Assembly: GCA_963606965.1 (NCBI GenBank)
Contig: CAVDAL010000003.1
Span: 1 to 19,633 of the forward strand
DNA length: 19,633 bases
Source: CAVDAL01 sp963606965
GTDB lineage: Bacteria > Actinomycetota > Coriobacteriia > Coriobacteriales > QAMH01
Reading direction: 5' to 3'
Under the pieces are notes generated by a model that was given only the letters and a program-made list of their open reading frames with translations, did no database searches and was not told the origin of the DNA. Positions 7,092 to 15,587 of the stretch are shown here, in pieces (the stretch's first letter is position 1; each line of letters opens with the position of its first letter). The translations under genes were made by a program, and so were the position numbers.

Positions 7092-8423
7092 TCACGCTTT
7101 TTCAAGCAGACAGACAGTTTCAACATGGTAAGTTTGTGGGAACAGGTCAACTGGTTTGATAGAAACAGGCTTATATTGATTGCCGACCATCATCATGTTC
7201 ACATCACGCGCCAAAGTTGTTGGGTTACAAGAAACATAAACAATTCTGCTGGCTTTTGTATCAAGAAGATATTCAACAGCTTTTTCACTAAGCCCATTGC
7301 GCGGCGGGTCAACAACAACAGCATCAACACATCCAAGATCAGGAAGTTCACGAGCAACATCGCCGCCAATAACTTGCGCATGCAAGTCATTGCGTTCAAG
7401 ATTGCGGCGAAGGTCACGCAAAGATGAACCTTCAGCTTCAATAGCTGTGACTTCCCGCGCATGCTCTGCAAGAGGCAAGGTAAACGTGCCAGCACCTGAA
7501 TATAGGTCGAACACACTATCAAGCCCACTTGGTTGCATAGCATCCAAAACAAGGTCAATCAATGTTTCTGCGCCTGCAGTATTCACTTGGAAAAATGAAG
7601 GCGCAGAAATATACATTATGTTGTTCTTAATTTTCTCGCTCCAAAAGCCCTTGCCTGATAAGACCTCAACGCCCGTAACTTTGCGCTCTTTCGCTTCGCC
7701 CTTTAAAAGAACGCGGGTAAGCCCTGCTTTGATATCTTGCAAAGACGAAGGAACAATTTTTGCAGCAGCTGCACGCGGGAAGCGCCCAGTCATTGTCCAT
7801 AGTGCAATTTCACACGAGCCTGTGCGCTTTGAATAGCGCACGCCAGCGCGCTTGATTTTTAAGTCATTTTGGCCTGCTAAATATCGCAAAGCACCAGATA
7901 ATGCTTTTGGTGAACTTTGCAATTCCTTCTGGCAAAGATTGCATTGCTCAATTGGCATGAAACCGCCACTTGCTCTGTGCATTCCAAGAGCAAAGCGTCC
8001 TCTGTTATCTTTATTTGCATCAAATTCAACCTTGTTGCGATAGTTCCATTGCTTTTTGCTTGGAATGCATTCTGCAACAAGCTGTTCGACTTCGTTTGAA
8101 TCAATATGAGCAATGCGTTCAAAAGCATCAACTACTGCTTGGCGCTTCCAATGAAGTTGTTGTTCATAAGCAAGCTGCGACCAAGGGCAACCGCCGCAAG
8201 CACATTGCTGTGCAAGAGCACAAGGAGGTTCAGTTCTATACTCACATGGCTCGACTATTGAATTAATGCTGCCACGCGCAAATGACTTTTTGCTTTCTTC
8301 GACATGAACAGCTATTACATCTCCTGGAAATGCATGCGGAACAAAAACCACGCGCCCATCTGCAAGTTTGCCAACTCCGTCGCCGCCATATGCCAAAGAA
8401 TCAATTGTTACATTTTCTATCAT
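7092..8423 (-). CDS. rlmD: 23S rRNA m5U methyltransferase, RlmD/RumA family with TRAM domain, copy 2
   Basis: The protein has 443 residues. An N-terminal TRAM-like OB fold (residues 1-60, with GGDGVGKLADGRVVFVPHAFPGD) binds RNA. The 4Fe-4S cysteines are C68, C76 and C79 in CALAQQCACGGC, with a distal CNLC. SAM motif I is VFDLYSGAGTFTLPLA, followed by DPPRNG, the catalytic Cys in VYVSCNPTTLARD and the Glu of YHVETV. The full domain set matches RumA/RlmD, which makes m5U1939 in 23S rRNA; in some bacteria one enzyme makes both m5U747 and m5U1939. Start ATG 8423 has only a weak SD. Its paralog at 4345-5610 lacks TRAM, so the two copies may divide 23S rRNA and tRNA targets. Confidence 0.92.
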   Translation of the reverse strand: MIENVTIDSLAYGGDGVGKLADGRVVFVPHAFPGDVIAVHVEESKKSFARGSINSIVEPCEYRTEPPCALAQQCACGGCPWSQLAYEQQLHWKRQAVVDAFERIAHIDSNEVEQLVAECIPSKKQWNYRNKVEFDANKDNRGRFALGMHRASGGFMPIEQCNLCQKELQSSPKALSGALRYLAGQNDLKIKRAGVRYSKRTGSCEIALWTMTGRFPRAAAAKIVPSSLQDIKAGLTRVLLKGEAKERKVTGVEVLSGKGFWSEKIKNNIMYISAPSFFQVNTAGAETLIDLVLDAMQPSGLDSVFDLYSGAGTFTLPLAEHAREVTAIEAEGSSLRDLRRNLERNDLHAQVIGGDVARELPDLGCVDAVVVDPPRNGLSEKAVEYLLDTKASRIVYVSCNPTTLARDVNMMMVGNQYKPVSIKPVDLFPQTYHVETVCLLEKA

Positions 8424-8555
8424 CTAAATCACTTTTATTTTTGCTTCTTGCTTTTACATTTATCTTTTGCTTTTTGCTTAATATTAACGCGCATTATTTT
8501 GCCTTGCTTTACGCAACGCATTTTAAGTGCGGCACTCTAACACGCGCGCCTGATA

Positions 8556-8561
8556 ATTATA
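8556..8561 (-). promoter_or_regulatory. Candidate -10 element for the rlmD-type gene
   Basis: A TATAAT read on the minus strand lies 133 bp before the start codon, just downstream of the ferredoxin terminator. No good -35 is seen. The 204-bp gap 8424-8627 otherwise holds only T/G-rich sequence in that direction. Confidence 0.3.
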
Positions 8562-8573
8562 CAGTCCGCACAT

Positions 8574-8604
8574 AAAAAATGTGGCTCGCATATTGCGAGC
8601 CACA
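8574..8604 (-). terminator. Rho-independent terminator of the ferredoxin gene
   Basis: Read on the minus strand, TGTGGCTCGCA and TGCGAGCCACA pair as a perfect 11-bp GC-rich stem with a 3-nt loop, followed directly by six T. It lies 24 bp after the ferredoxin stop codon. Confidence 0.95.
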
Positions 8605-8627
8605 CATGCACCTTGTCCAGACGAATT

Positions 8628-8795
8628 TTAAAGAGACAAAACGTCGAGTGGGCAAGCACTTGTGCAAGCGCCACATTCAACGCAAGCTTCTTCATTGACT
8701 TCAACTGTGTCATTTACTGACAAAGCGCCCAATGGACAAGCGTCAACACATGCACCGCATGCGACACAATCGTCTGTGTTAGCAGTTACTGCCAT
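8628..8795 (-). CDS. 2[4Fe-4S] ferredoxin
   Basis: This is a 55-residue bacterial-type ferredoxin. Two CxxCxxCxxxCP clusters are present, CVACGACVDACP and CVECGACTSACP, each enough for one [4Fe-4S] centre, arranged with the usual pseudo-twofold symmetry. It carries low-potential electrons in the cytoplasm; its redox partner is not in the window. Start ATG 8795 has GGGAGG six bases upstream and gives MAVTANTDD. A longer in-frame reading (from an upstream codon at 8819) would place eight extra residues over this strong SD and is rejected. It lies 42 bp after the BspA-like gene and ends at a strong terminator. Confidence 0.95.
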   Translation of the reverse strand: MAVTANTDDCVACGACVDACPLGALSVNDTVEVNEEACVECGACTSACPLDVLSL

Positions 8796-8837
8796 AAAAA
8801 ACCTCCCAAGGTATTTCAAAACAGGTCGGTTTTTACT

Positions 8838-10121
8838 CTAGCGCAAGACGCCCGCTTTGCGAAGTTTTGATTTGCTCAAACTAGTTGACTTATAGGTAAA
8901 GCGCCTTAAAGACTTACATCCTTTAAATGCGTTAACTCCAAGTGAAGATAACTTTTCTGATGAAACAACAACAGTTTTAAGCTTTTTACAATCCTTAAAT
9001 GCATTAGCGCCAATCTTTACCAAAACACTTGAATTGCATTTAAACTTCTTTAGCTTCTTGCACCCATAAAAAGCCTTTGAGCCAATGCTTGTAACATTCC
9101 CTTGAATTGTCACTCTTTTCAACTTCTGCAACTTTGCACAAGCTAATTTTTTGACTTTTGTTACCTTATAACACACACCATGATAATCAATTTGCAGCGG
9201 CACAGTAATGGAAGTCACACTGCTTTTTACAGACCCGCAATAAATAACAGTGCTAGAGCTTGTTGCTATATACTTCCCACCCGAGCATTTAAATTTAGCG
9301 CCATGCTTTAGCTTAGCTCCACAAGTTATGCACTTTCCATTTGCAGATGGAGCACATAGTGCCTCGGAGCCAATTTTTCCACACATTGAACATTTCATTT
9401 GATGCTTGCCTGAACCTGCCTGCACCAACTTATATTCATGCTTCCCTGTTGCTAAAACTTCCCGCGATGCTGAACATATTGAACAAATTTCCTGCCCAGC
9501 TTCAACACATGTTGCTTGCTTTTTTACTTGATAGCTATGCTTGCCTGTTGCTGCAACCGTGCGTGCATATCCGCAAACAGAACATGCCTCTTGCCCAGCT
9601 TTAGCGCAAGTTGCCTGCGTCTTTGTTTTATAGCTATGCGCCTGCTGTTTATAAGCCAAATAAACATGCAAAGTTTTAGCATTCTTTATGCCAGACAAGC
9701 TCATAATATTTGAAATTGAATATCCTTGGCTTCTGCAATTTTTAACGCCCATTGAGCCCAATGGATATGTTGATTGCGCTTTTGCATAAACAAAATATTT
9801 GAAGTTGCCACTCGAATTTCTGTAATAAAGATAATGACAATCTTTATATGTTGCATATTTTGCTAAAGTTCCAGATGCATTATTTGGTTGATATAAGCTC
9901 TTTATATTGGTAGTAATTTTTGTTGTTGACTTTTTTGCAGCAACAGCCTTCACATTGCTAAAATCTCTATGAAAATAGATTGTATAAGTTGTTGCAGCTT
10001 CAGCAGTTTGATGTGAACAAGCCAAAGATGCAGCAAGGCAAAAAGCAAACACGGCCGCCAATGCCAGACAGTAAACAACAAAAACCTTTCCCCGCCTCAA
10101 AAATAAATTACATAAAATCAT
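8838..10121 (-). CDS. Secreted BspA-like leucine-rich-repeat protein with CxxC repeats
   Basis: The protein has 427 residues. A signal peptide covers about residues 1-43 (Arg-rich start, a hydrophobic stretch, then TAEA-A). A Lys/Ser/Tyr-rich region follows. Two 33-residue repeats come next (about 162-194 and 195-227, each HSY...ATC..AGQE.CS.C......ATGK), then a third partial one and further CxxC pairs to about 270. Residues 290-415 are BspA-type LRRs (LRR_5), for example VTSIGSKAFYGCKKLKKF and IGANAFKDCKKLKTV. No LPXTG motif or other clear anchor is visible. Such proteins act at the cell surface in adhesion. Start ATG 10121 has GAGGAG at good spacing, but that SD is fully paired in a 14-bp hairpin (10121-10160). 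The gene ends in TAG. Confidence 0.9.
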   Translation of the reverse strand: MILCNLFLRRGKVFVVYCLALAAVFAFCLAASLACSHQTAEAATTYTIYFHRDFSNVKAVAAKKSTTKITTNIKSLYQPNNASGTLAKYATYKDCHYLYYRNSSGNFKYFVYAKAQSTYPLGSMGVKNCRSQGYSISNIMSLSGIKNAKTLHVYLAYKQQAHSYKTKTQATCAKAGQEACSVCGYARTVAATGKHSYQVKKQATCVEAGQEICSICSASREVLATGKHEYKLVQAGSGKHQMKCSMCGKIGSEALCAPSANGKCITCGAKLKHGAKFKCSGGKYIATSSSTVIYCGSVKSSVTSITVPLQIDYHGVCYKVTKVKKLACAKLQKLKRVTIQGNVTSIGSKAFYGCKKLKKFKCNSSVLVKIGANAFKDCKKLKTVVVSSEKLSSLGVNAFKGCKSLRRFTYKSTSLSKSKLRKAGVLR

Positions 10122-10160
10122 AAAGTCTCCTCTCAAACATTTAACAGAGAGGAGACTTTA
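10121..10160 (-). promoter_or_regulatory. SD-sequestering hairpin of the BspA-like gene
   Basis: In the mRNA, TAAAGTCTCCTCTC (plus-strand 10147-10160) pairs perfectly over 14 bp with GAGAGGAGACTTTA (10121-10134), with a 12-nt loop. The 3' arm holds the whole SD and its last A is the first base of the start codon. Such a structure would block ribosome entry unless opened by heat, a protein, a small RNA or upstream translation. Confidence 0.8.
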
Positions 10161-10181
10161 ACAAATAAACCTTGCCATTTT

Positions 10182-10277
10182 TCCGGATGAAATCAGAGTG
10201 AAATCCGGACATCCATACGGATTTTTTCCGGATTTTTTCCGAGTGAAACCTGAATAAAATCCGGATTTTTTCCGAAA
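10182..10277. repeat. Cluster of TCCGGA/T6 short repeats downstream of the PBP gene
   Basis: TCCGGA occurs at 10182, 10204, 10227 and 10260, with variants near 10216, 10238 and 10271. Several are followed by a run of about six T on the plus strand. GAGTGAAA occurs twice (around 10196 and 10241). The repeats fill most of the gap between the PBP stop and the BspA-like leader. Short CGGA/TCCG stems with A-rich loops can form. It may be a weak terminator region or a slippage-generated repeat. Confidence 0.6.
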
Positions 10278-10284
10278 ATGCCTG

Positions 10285-12513
10285 CTACTGAGTGTCGCTT
10301 TCAGAGCCTGAATCAGACGGATCTGTTGACGAGCCACTATCTCCACCAGATTTGTCACCGTCGGTAGACGGTTCATCTGTTGGTTCTTCAATCACATCAG
10401 TATCTTGTGGCTCTTCCTTCTTTGCCTTTTTCTTCTTTATGGTTTTCTTTTCATAAAAGTCATCATAAAGCGATACACCCACATTAGAGAAATCCCAGTC
10501 GTCGTGATATGTAATTTTTTCCTTTGTATCCACAAAATCTTGAACTTCTTGCCCCTTCAAAACTTTGTTCATATACGCAGACCATATCGGCGCGCAGACA
10601 GTACCACCATAACTGCCGGTTGGCGTGTCACTTAAATAGCCAGACCAAATTGCAGTTGCATAATTTGGAGTGAAGCCACAGAACCAAAGATCGCGACCTT
10701 CTTCAGAAGTTCCAGTCTTGCCAGCACAAGGTTGATCACTTGAAAGTTGAGCAGCAGTACCTGTACCACTACTAATTACAGTTTCCAAAATCTTACGAGC
10801 TTTAACAGCAACAGCTTCATCTATCGCACGAGTGCCCTGTGATCCATCATGTGAATAAAGCGATTCGCCGTCCAAGCCAACAATTTCTGTAATTGCATAT
10901 GGCTCATAATAAATGCCGCCATTAGCAATTGTTGCATATGCACTTGCCATCTCTAAAGTGTTAACGCCCTGTGTGCCAAGACAGACAGAATCCACACTTT
11001 CCAAGTTCGATTTAATGCCGCATGCCTTTGCGACCTCGACTGTATATTCTGGGCCAAGTACGTGCGTCAACCTTGCATAAACAGTATTAACAGAACTTGT
11101 TGTTGCGCTGGTCAAAGACATGGACCCATATCCTGAACCTTCAGAATTACGAACAGTCCAATATCTAGATTCCCAATCTGTACTCGTGGTTTCTTCATTC
11201 GTAGAATCTGTAGATTCGCTATCCTTGCTCTTCTTTTCTTTATAATCTTTGCGATATTTTTCTATATCTTCTGCTGTATCAATTTGCACAGGAGAACTTG
11301 AATCAATATAAGTATTGTCTGGGTCAACGCCCTGTTGCAGTGCTGCAATCAAAGCAAAAGGCTTAAAGGAAGAACCGGCTTGCCTGCTCATTTGCGTAGA
11401 CAAATTAAAGACGCTTTCAGAATAATCTGTGCCGCCAACCATCGCCAAGATTGCGCCAGAATTCGGGTCGACTGTCGTCAAAGAAGCCTGAAGCTTGCCG
11501 CCCCAATCTTTCATGCCATTTTTAACAGCCTTTTTTGCAGCTTTTTGGCAGCTTGGGTCAAGCGTTGTATAAATTGCCAAACCACCTTGAGTCAATTCAG
11601 CTGCGTTATATTTTTGCTCTGTCACAAGCTGCTTAACATAATCAACAAAATGCGGAGCAAGCTGCGAATTTACATCTTCTTCCCAAGACTTCTTTTTCTT
11701 GATTTTTGGTTCATCTGCAATAGCTTCATCATATTCTTCTTGCGAAATATAGCCATTGCTCAACATGCGATTTAAGACAAGATGACTACGTTTAAGAGCA
11801 GCATCATAATATTCGCGTGGATTATTTGCTGTTGGCGACTGCGGAATTCCAACCAACATTGCAGCTTGTGCAAGTGTCAGTTCATCTGCAGAAACATTAA
11901 AATAATTTTCTGACGCAGCCTCGATGCCATAGCAACCATCGCCAAAATTGATGACATTCAGATACATCATCAAAATTTGGTCTTTAGTAAAAATATGTTC
12001 AATTCGAACAGCAATATAAATTTCACGAATTTTGCGCTTGATTGTGATGTCATTCATTTCATCAATCAAAACAGTATTACGCACAAGCTGCTGCGTAATT
12101 GTGGAAGCTCCCTGTTTGCTGCCGCCAGTGATATTAGAGAAGACGGCACGCACAATTCCAAAAAAGTCAAAGCCGCCATGCTTATAAAAGCGTTCATCTT
12201 CTGTTGCAACAGCGCCATTTAAAACATAAGGCGAAACTTTATTAATGGATGTTTCAATGCGATTTTGTGTCGTGATTCTGGCAAGTTCTGTTTTGCGGTC
12301 GCTTGCATAAACAGTCGAAATTCCGGACTTTGTATACAAATCCATATTTTCATATGAAGGCAAATCATGCAAACAATATACAGTAAAAGCAACACAGCCA
12401 GCAATTAAAAGACCTATGACAGGAAGGATTATCTTCCTCTTTTTGAACTTCTTTTTTCTGACTGGTGCAAACCTTAATGTGTCGTAACTATTCAGTTTAT
12501 TGCGCTTGCTCAC
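10285..12513 (-). CDS. Class A penicillin-binding protein (PBP1A-type glycosyltransferase-transpeptidase)
   Basis: The protein has 742 residues. A basic cytoplasmic N-terminus and one TM helix (ILPVIGLLIAGCVAFTVYCL) precede the GT51 domain, with ATEDERFYKHGGFD, GASTITQQLVRN, RKIREIYIAVRIE and QILMMYLN. The transpeptidase domain has the SxxK serine in SSFKPFALIAAL, the SxN motif in SSVNTVYARL and KTGTSEE. It polymerises and cross-links peptidoglycan outside the membrane. The C-terminal tail after about residue 695 is Lys-rich, then Asp/Ser/Glu/Thr-rich and probably disordered. Start GTG 12513 has AAGGAGG four bases upstream; a TTG at 12534 is in frame but lies 5' of this SD. The gene ends in TAG. 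It is 104 bp after the TIR gene and is probably a separate unit. Confidence 0.93.
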   Translation of the reverse strand: MSKRNKLNSYDTLRFAPVRKKKFKKRKIILPVIGLLIAGCVAFTVYCLHDLPSYENMDLYTKSGISTVYASDRKTELARITTQNRIETSINKVSPYVLNGAVATEDERFYKHGGFDFFGIVRAVFSNITGGSKQGASTITQQLVRNTVLIDEMNDITIKRKIREIYIAVRIEHIFTKDQILMMYLNVINFGDGCYGIEAASENYFNVSADELTLAQAAMLVGIPQSPTANNPREYYDAALKRSHLVLNRMLSNGYISQEEYDEAIADEPKIKKKKSWEEDVNSQLAPHFVDYVKQLVTEQKYNAAELTQGGLAIYTTLDPSCQKAAKKAVKNGMKDWGGKLQASLTTVDPNSGAILAMVGGTDYSESVFNLSTQMSRQAGSSFKPFALIAALQQGVDPDNTYIDSSSPVQIDTAEDIEKYRKDYKEKKSKDSESTDSTNEETTSTDWESRYWTVRNSEGSGYGSMSLTSATTSSVNTVYARLTHVLGPEYTVEVAKACGIKSNLESVDSVCLGTQGVNTLEMASAYATIANGGIYYEPYAITEIVGLDGESLYSHDGSQGTRAIDEAVAVKARKILETVISSGTGTAAQLSSDQPCAGKTGTSEEGRDLWFCGFTPNYATAIWSGYLSDTPTGSYGGTVCAPIWSAYMNKVLKGQEVQDFVDTKEKITYHDDWDFSNVGVSLYDDFYEKKTIKKKKAKKEEPQDTDVIEEPTDEPSTDGDKSGGDSGSSTDPSDSGSESDTQ

Positions 12514-12571
12514 GTGACCTCCTTGCCGCAACAAAAAGTATTATGACGCAACTTGCGCAAAGTTTACATAG

Positions 12572-12611
12572 AAAAATGGTCTTTAGCAGCAAAAATAGCG
12601 AGATTTGACCA
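12572..12611 (-). terminator. Weak possible terminator after the TIR gene
   Basis: On the minus strand TGGTC (12607-12611) can pair with GACCA (12577-12581), followed by five T (12572-12576). The stem is only 5 bp and the loop is long, so readthrough into the PBP gene is possible. Confidence 0.25.
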
Positions 12612-12617
12612 AAAAAT

Positions 12618-15200
12618 TTAGTAATTTGTTGCAAGTTGGAGCAGCTCATCTAAAGAATAAAGAGGCAATGTGAAATATATGCCGCCAGAAGCTGTAGCAA
12701 AAAAGGCTTTTGAACTGTCGCCAGAAACAGCTATCGCACATGGCAATGTTTGCGAAAGAGCCAATGTTTTGTCATCGATTATGTCCATCAAGATTAAGCC
12801 TGCGCCGACTTTAGTTTCATAATCTGAATATTTCACATGAAGCTTAGTTGCGTCCGCAGATATGGCAACAGATTGCACGCTCTTACCATAATCAATTTGC
12901 AAGCTCGACAAAACTTGTAATGTATCAAAATTAACAAGATAACAAACGCCACTAGAATCTTGCATGAAGATGTAACGCGCATCTGGATTATCAGAATTTG
13001 CTTCCCCACTACCAGCTGCATTCAAGACTGTAGCAAACCTGCAACTGTCATATGCAACAGGCAAGTCATCAAAGCTAATTCCATACTTTTGAAGAAAGTC
13101 TTCCTTTGTTACAAGTTCGCAGAAGTTCATCTGGTTTTGTGCCTGCTTCGCGTCAACTTCTGCCACCTGCTCATAGCCATTCAAGTTTTCCACAGGCTCA
13201 TCGCGATAGATCATAATTTTTTGCAAATCATCAGCAGAAAATGCAAGATAATAATTTATGCCATCTATCGCAATATCATTAACTTTCCACACGCGTTCAT
13301 TAAAAGAATCACTTGAAGAATATGTGCTTTCATAAAGCTTTTTGCCACTTTTATCCAACCTGATTTTGTGACGCTGGCCATTAAACAAAGTTACACAAGC
13401 AATATCATTTGCACTGCCGTTCTCAATCGAACAAGCAGAAATTGCACTATCGAACTTATAAACTTTCAAGACTTTACCGCTTATGGCATTTAGCAAGCTC
13501 AGCTCTTGCCCAGTCTTTAAAAGCAAAATATTTCCAGCGTTTGAACTGCGCTGTTGACATGCCACAAATTCGCCGGCAGTAATATATGGATTAGCATCTT
13601 GTGAATCGCTATTCACATTCCAGCTCTTGTCAAACTTCCACACGCACTTGCCGCTTTGCAAATTAAATGCTTGAGCACATGTTTTTTGCGCATTGTTACC
13701 ATATGAAGTTGTGAAAACATATCCGCCACCAAAAACAGCAGAAGCAATATTTGCATAAGCTGTTTTAAGTTTTGTATGCTTACCGCTCTTTACATTCAAA
13801 AGAATGCATTTATCGCCAATATTGATACACGCATTGCGGCCATCTTCACTCATATAAGTATGAAAACTTCCAGAAGAAAAATCACCACTAATTTGGAAAG
13901 AATCTGTGCTGCCTTCAAAAGTATAGCTAACAATTGCTTGCGCGCTTGATATAACGCTTGCCATGACTGACGCTTTGCCATCTGCACTCATCTTGACAGA
14001 CAAAGAACTGCCATCAAGTTCTAAATCGCTGCACTCCCCTGTAGAGATGTCATATTGCCATATGCTTGAATCGCCTAACTGAACAAGCAAAGTGTCTGCA
14101 AATGCTGCAATCACGCTGCTAAATGCTTTGCCATCAGGCGCTTGCAAAGCCTGCTTTTTGGTGCCAGTTTTTATATCATAAATGCAGATATTTCCATCGC
14201 TTGCTTGAGTGCAGAACCATTCACCAAGCTCGCTCACTTTTGTTTGTGATGCATCTGCTACATCACTCACGGAATATGAACTGCGCAAGGCGGCAGAGCC
14301 AGCAGGATAAACTTCCAAAGAAGATGCAAGCGCGTCTTTTGCACTGCCAAGAATTTGTTCATCCCCACTATCCTGCGCTTTACCAACAGCACTAACAGCA
14401 GCATTAATTGCTTCAAAGCGCTCACCGCTTGCAAACATATTCACACTAGATTCAACAAGACGAGCCGCTTCTTGCGCTTGCGATTTATGGATACTAGAAA
14501 GCAGACGCGCGCCAAGCAAACAAAAAGCCAAAACAATAATAACAGCACATGCAACAACAGTTACAATGCGTTTTTTACTGCGCGCGCGCTGACGACAAAC
14601 AAGTTCATCATATCCACACCCAAGAATGCTTGCCACAAGTCGTAACAACTCGAGCTTAAAAATCTTGCCGCGCAATTTAGAGCCGCGCATATCAACAGCC
14701 AAAAGTTCATTGTGGCCATAAATGTCTGGCAAGTCATCTTCCGCACAAAAATCTGCAATAGCATTTGGATATGCTTGTACAGGTTCGCCATGCGACAAAA
14801 CAGCTATAACATTTTGGCGCCCGTGTGCTTCAATAAAAGCTTCAACTTCTGCATTTACCCACTTTGAGGCAGCTGCTTCTTCCGAACAAATAACTATCAA
14901 AAATCGCGAATTTTCAAGCGCGTCAACAATCTGGGAATTCAAAGAAGTGCTGCTAGAAAGCTCATCTTTGTCGCGGAAAAGCTTACCAAGCCTTTTAATA
15001 TTGCGCTCAATTTTAACACCAGCCGGAATGCGAAAACCTTCCAAAGCTTTCTGAATAGCAGCAGCAACTTGTTCGTCGCGCTTGTTGTGAGCATAGCTAA
15101 TAAAAGCTTCAAAGCTGGCGCGGTCATTCATGCCACGCCCGCACGAGCCACAAAATTTTGCATCTTTTTTATTCCTAGCGCCGCAATGAGCACAAATCAT
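12618..15200 (-). CDS. Zinc-ribbon / TIR / transmembrane / beta-propeller protein
   Basis: The protein has 860 residues. A zinc ribbon (C3, C6, C17, C20) leads into a TIR domain at about 30-200: FEAFISYAHNKRDE, the RDKDEL loop, FLIVICSEEAAASKWVNAEVEAF. E118 in WVNAE sits where SARM1-type TIR NADases have their catalytic Glu, so NAD+ cleavage is plausible. One TM helix lies at about 211-231. The remaining 600 residues look like a degenerate WD40-type propeller, with blade-like strings such as SDGNICIYDIKTGTK and SSIWQYDISTGEC. The predicted topology is cytoplasmic TIR with an external propeller. Start ATG 15200 has GGAG seven bases upstream. It is the last gene of the PP2C/FHA/kinase cluster and, in my view, its likely effector. 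Similar bacterial TIR proteins act in antiphage defence. Confidence 0.85.
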   Translation of the reverse strand: MICAHCGARNKKDAKFCGSCGRGMNDRASFEAFISYAHNKRDEQVAAAIQKALEGFRIPAGVKIERNIKRLGKLFRDKDELSSSTSLNSQIVDALENSRFLIVICSEEAAASKWVNAEVEAFIEAHGRQNVIAVLSHGEPVQAYPNAIADFCAEDDLPDIYGHNELLAVDMRGSKLRGKIFKLELLRLVASILGCGYDELVCRQRARSKKRIVTVVACAVIIVLAFCLLGARLLSSIHKSQAQEAARLVESSVNMFASGERFEAINAAVSAVGKAQDSGDEQILGSAKDALASSLEVYPAGSAALRSSYSVSDVADASQTKVSELGEWFCTQASDGNICIYDIKTGTKKQALQAPDGKAFSSVIAAFADTLLVQLGDSSIWQYDISTGECSDLELDGSSLSVKMSADGKASVMASVISSAQAIVSYTFEGSTDSFQISGDFSSGSFHTYMSEDGRNACINIGDKCILLNVKSGKHTKLKTAYANIASAVFGGGYVFTTSYGNNAQKTCAQAFNLQSGKCVWKFDKSWNVNSDSQDANPYITAGEFVACQQRSSNAGNILLLKTGQELSLLNAISGKVLKVYKFDSAISACSIENGSANDIACVTLFNGQRHKIRLDKSGKKLYESTYSSSDSFNERVWKVNDIAIDGINYYLAFSADDLQKIMIYRDEPVENLNGYEQVAEVDAKQAQNQMNFCELVTKEDFLQKYGISFDDLPVAYDSCRFATVLNAAGSGEANSDNPDARYIFMQDSSGVCYLVNFDTLQVLSSLQIDYGKSVQSVAISADATKLHVKYSDYETKVGAGLILMDIIDDKTLALSQTLPCAIAVSGDSSKAFFATASGGIYFTLPLYSLDELLQLATNY

Positions 15201-15242
15201 CTGTTACTCCAAGAAAATTCATATACAAACAAGCCGCTGCCC

Positions 15243-15587
15243 TTAGCGACAAATAGACAAACCTTTGCTTGCAAGTATATCAATTAATTTATATGCAAAT
15301 AGCCTGTCATATTCTTTTGCATCTTCGCTCAACTGGTCATAAGGCAAAATGTCAGGATGAATGCGTCGTTCATCATCGCGCGCCTTGCCATAAATCCAGC
15401 CATTGCTTACGCGCTCTTTTACCCAGCGTTCATGTTCAAGATATGCCAGATATTCAATTTCTTCTATAGAGAAATTTTTCACAGCCTTTGCTGTTCCCAA
15501 GTTTTCAGTCGGGACAATTCTGTAACCAAGCTGCTTTACCGCAGAAGAAATATTACGCACTTGGTTATAACTCGACTCTTGCAAAAG
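15243..15587 (-). pseudogene. RyR-domain C-terminal part of the kinase-like gene, cut off by an in-frame TAG
   Basis: The frame continues directly from the kinase-like gene, with no shift, after a TAG at 15588-15590 (QP-stop-LLQESSYNQVRNI). It encodes 114 residues with a clear RyR-type domain: YLAYLEHERWVKERVSNGWIYGK, RRIHPDILPYDQLSEDAKEYDR. RyR domains in prokaryotes accompany TrkA-type, TIR and nucleotide-signalling proteins and are thought to be ligand sensors. There is no ATG and no SD before the only nearby start-like codon (TTG 15584), so independent translation is unlikely. Together with the upstream part it would make a 500-codon protein. It could be a recent nonsense mutation, a readthrough product or a sequence error. 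The TIR gene begins 42 bp downstream. Confidence 0.8.

Noticed and set aside
10158..10391. Minus-strand 77-codon frame after and overlapping the PBP 3' end
   Set aside because: It overlaps the PBP tail in another frame, and its RKKSG repeats come only from the TCCGGA/T6 DNA repeats.
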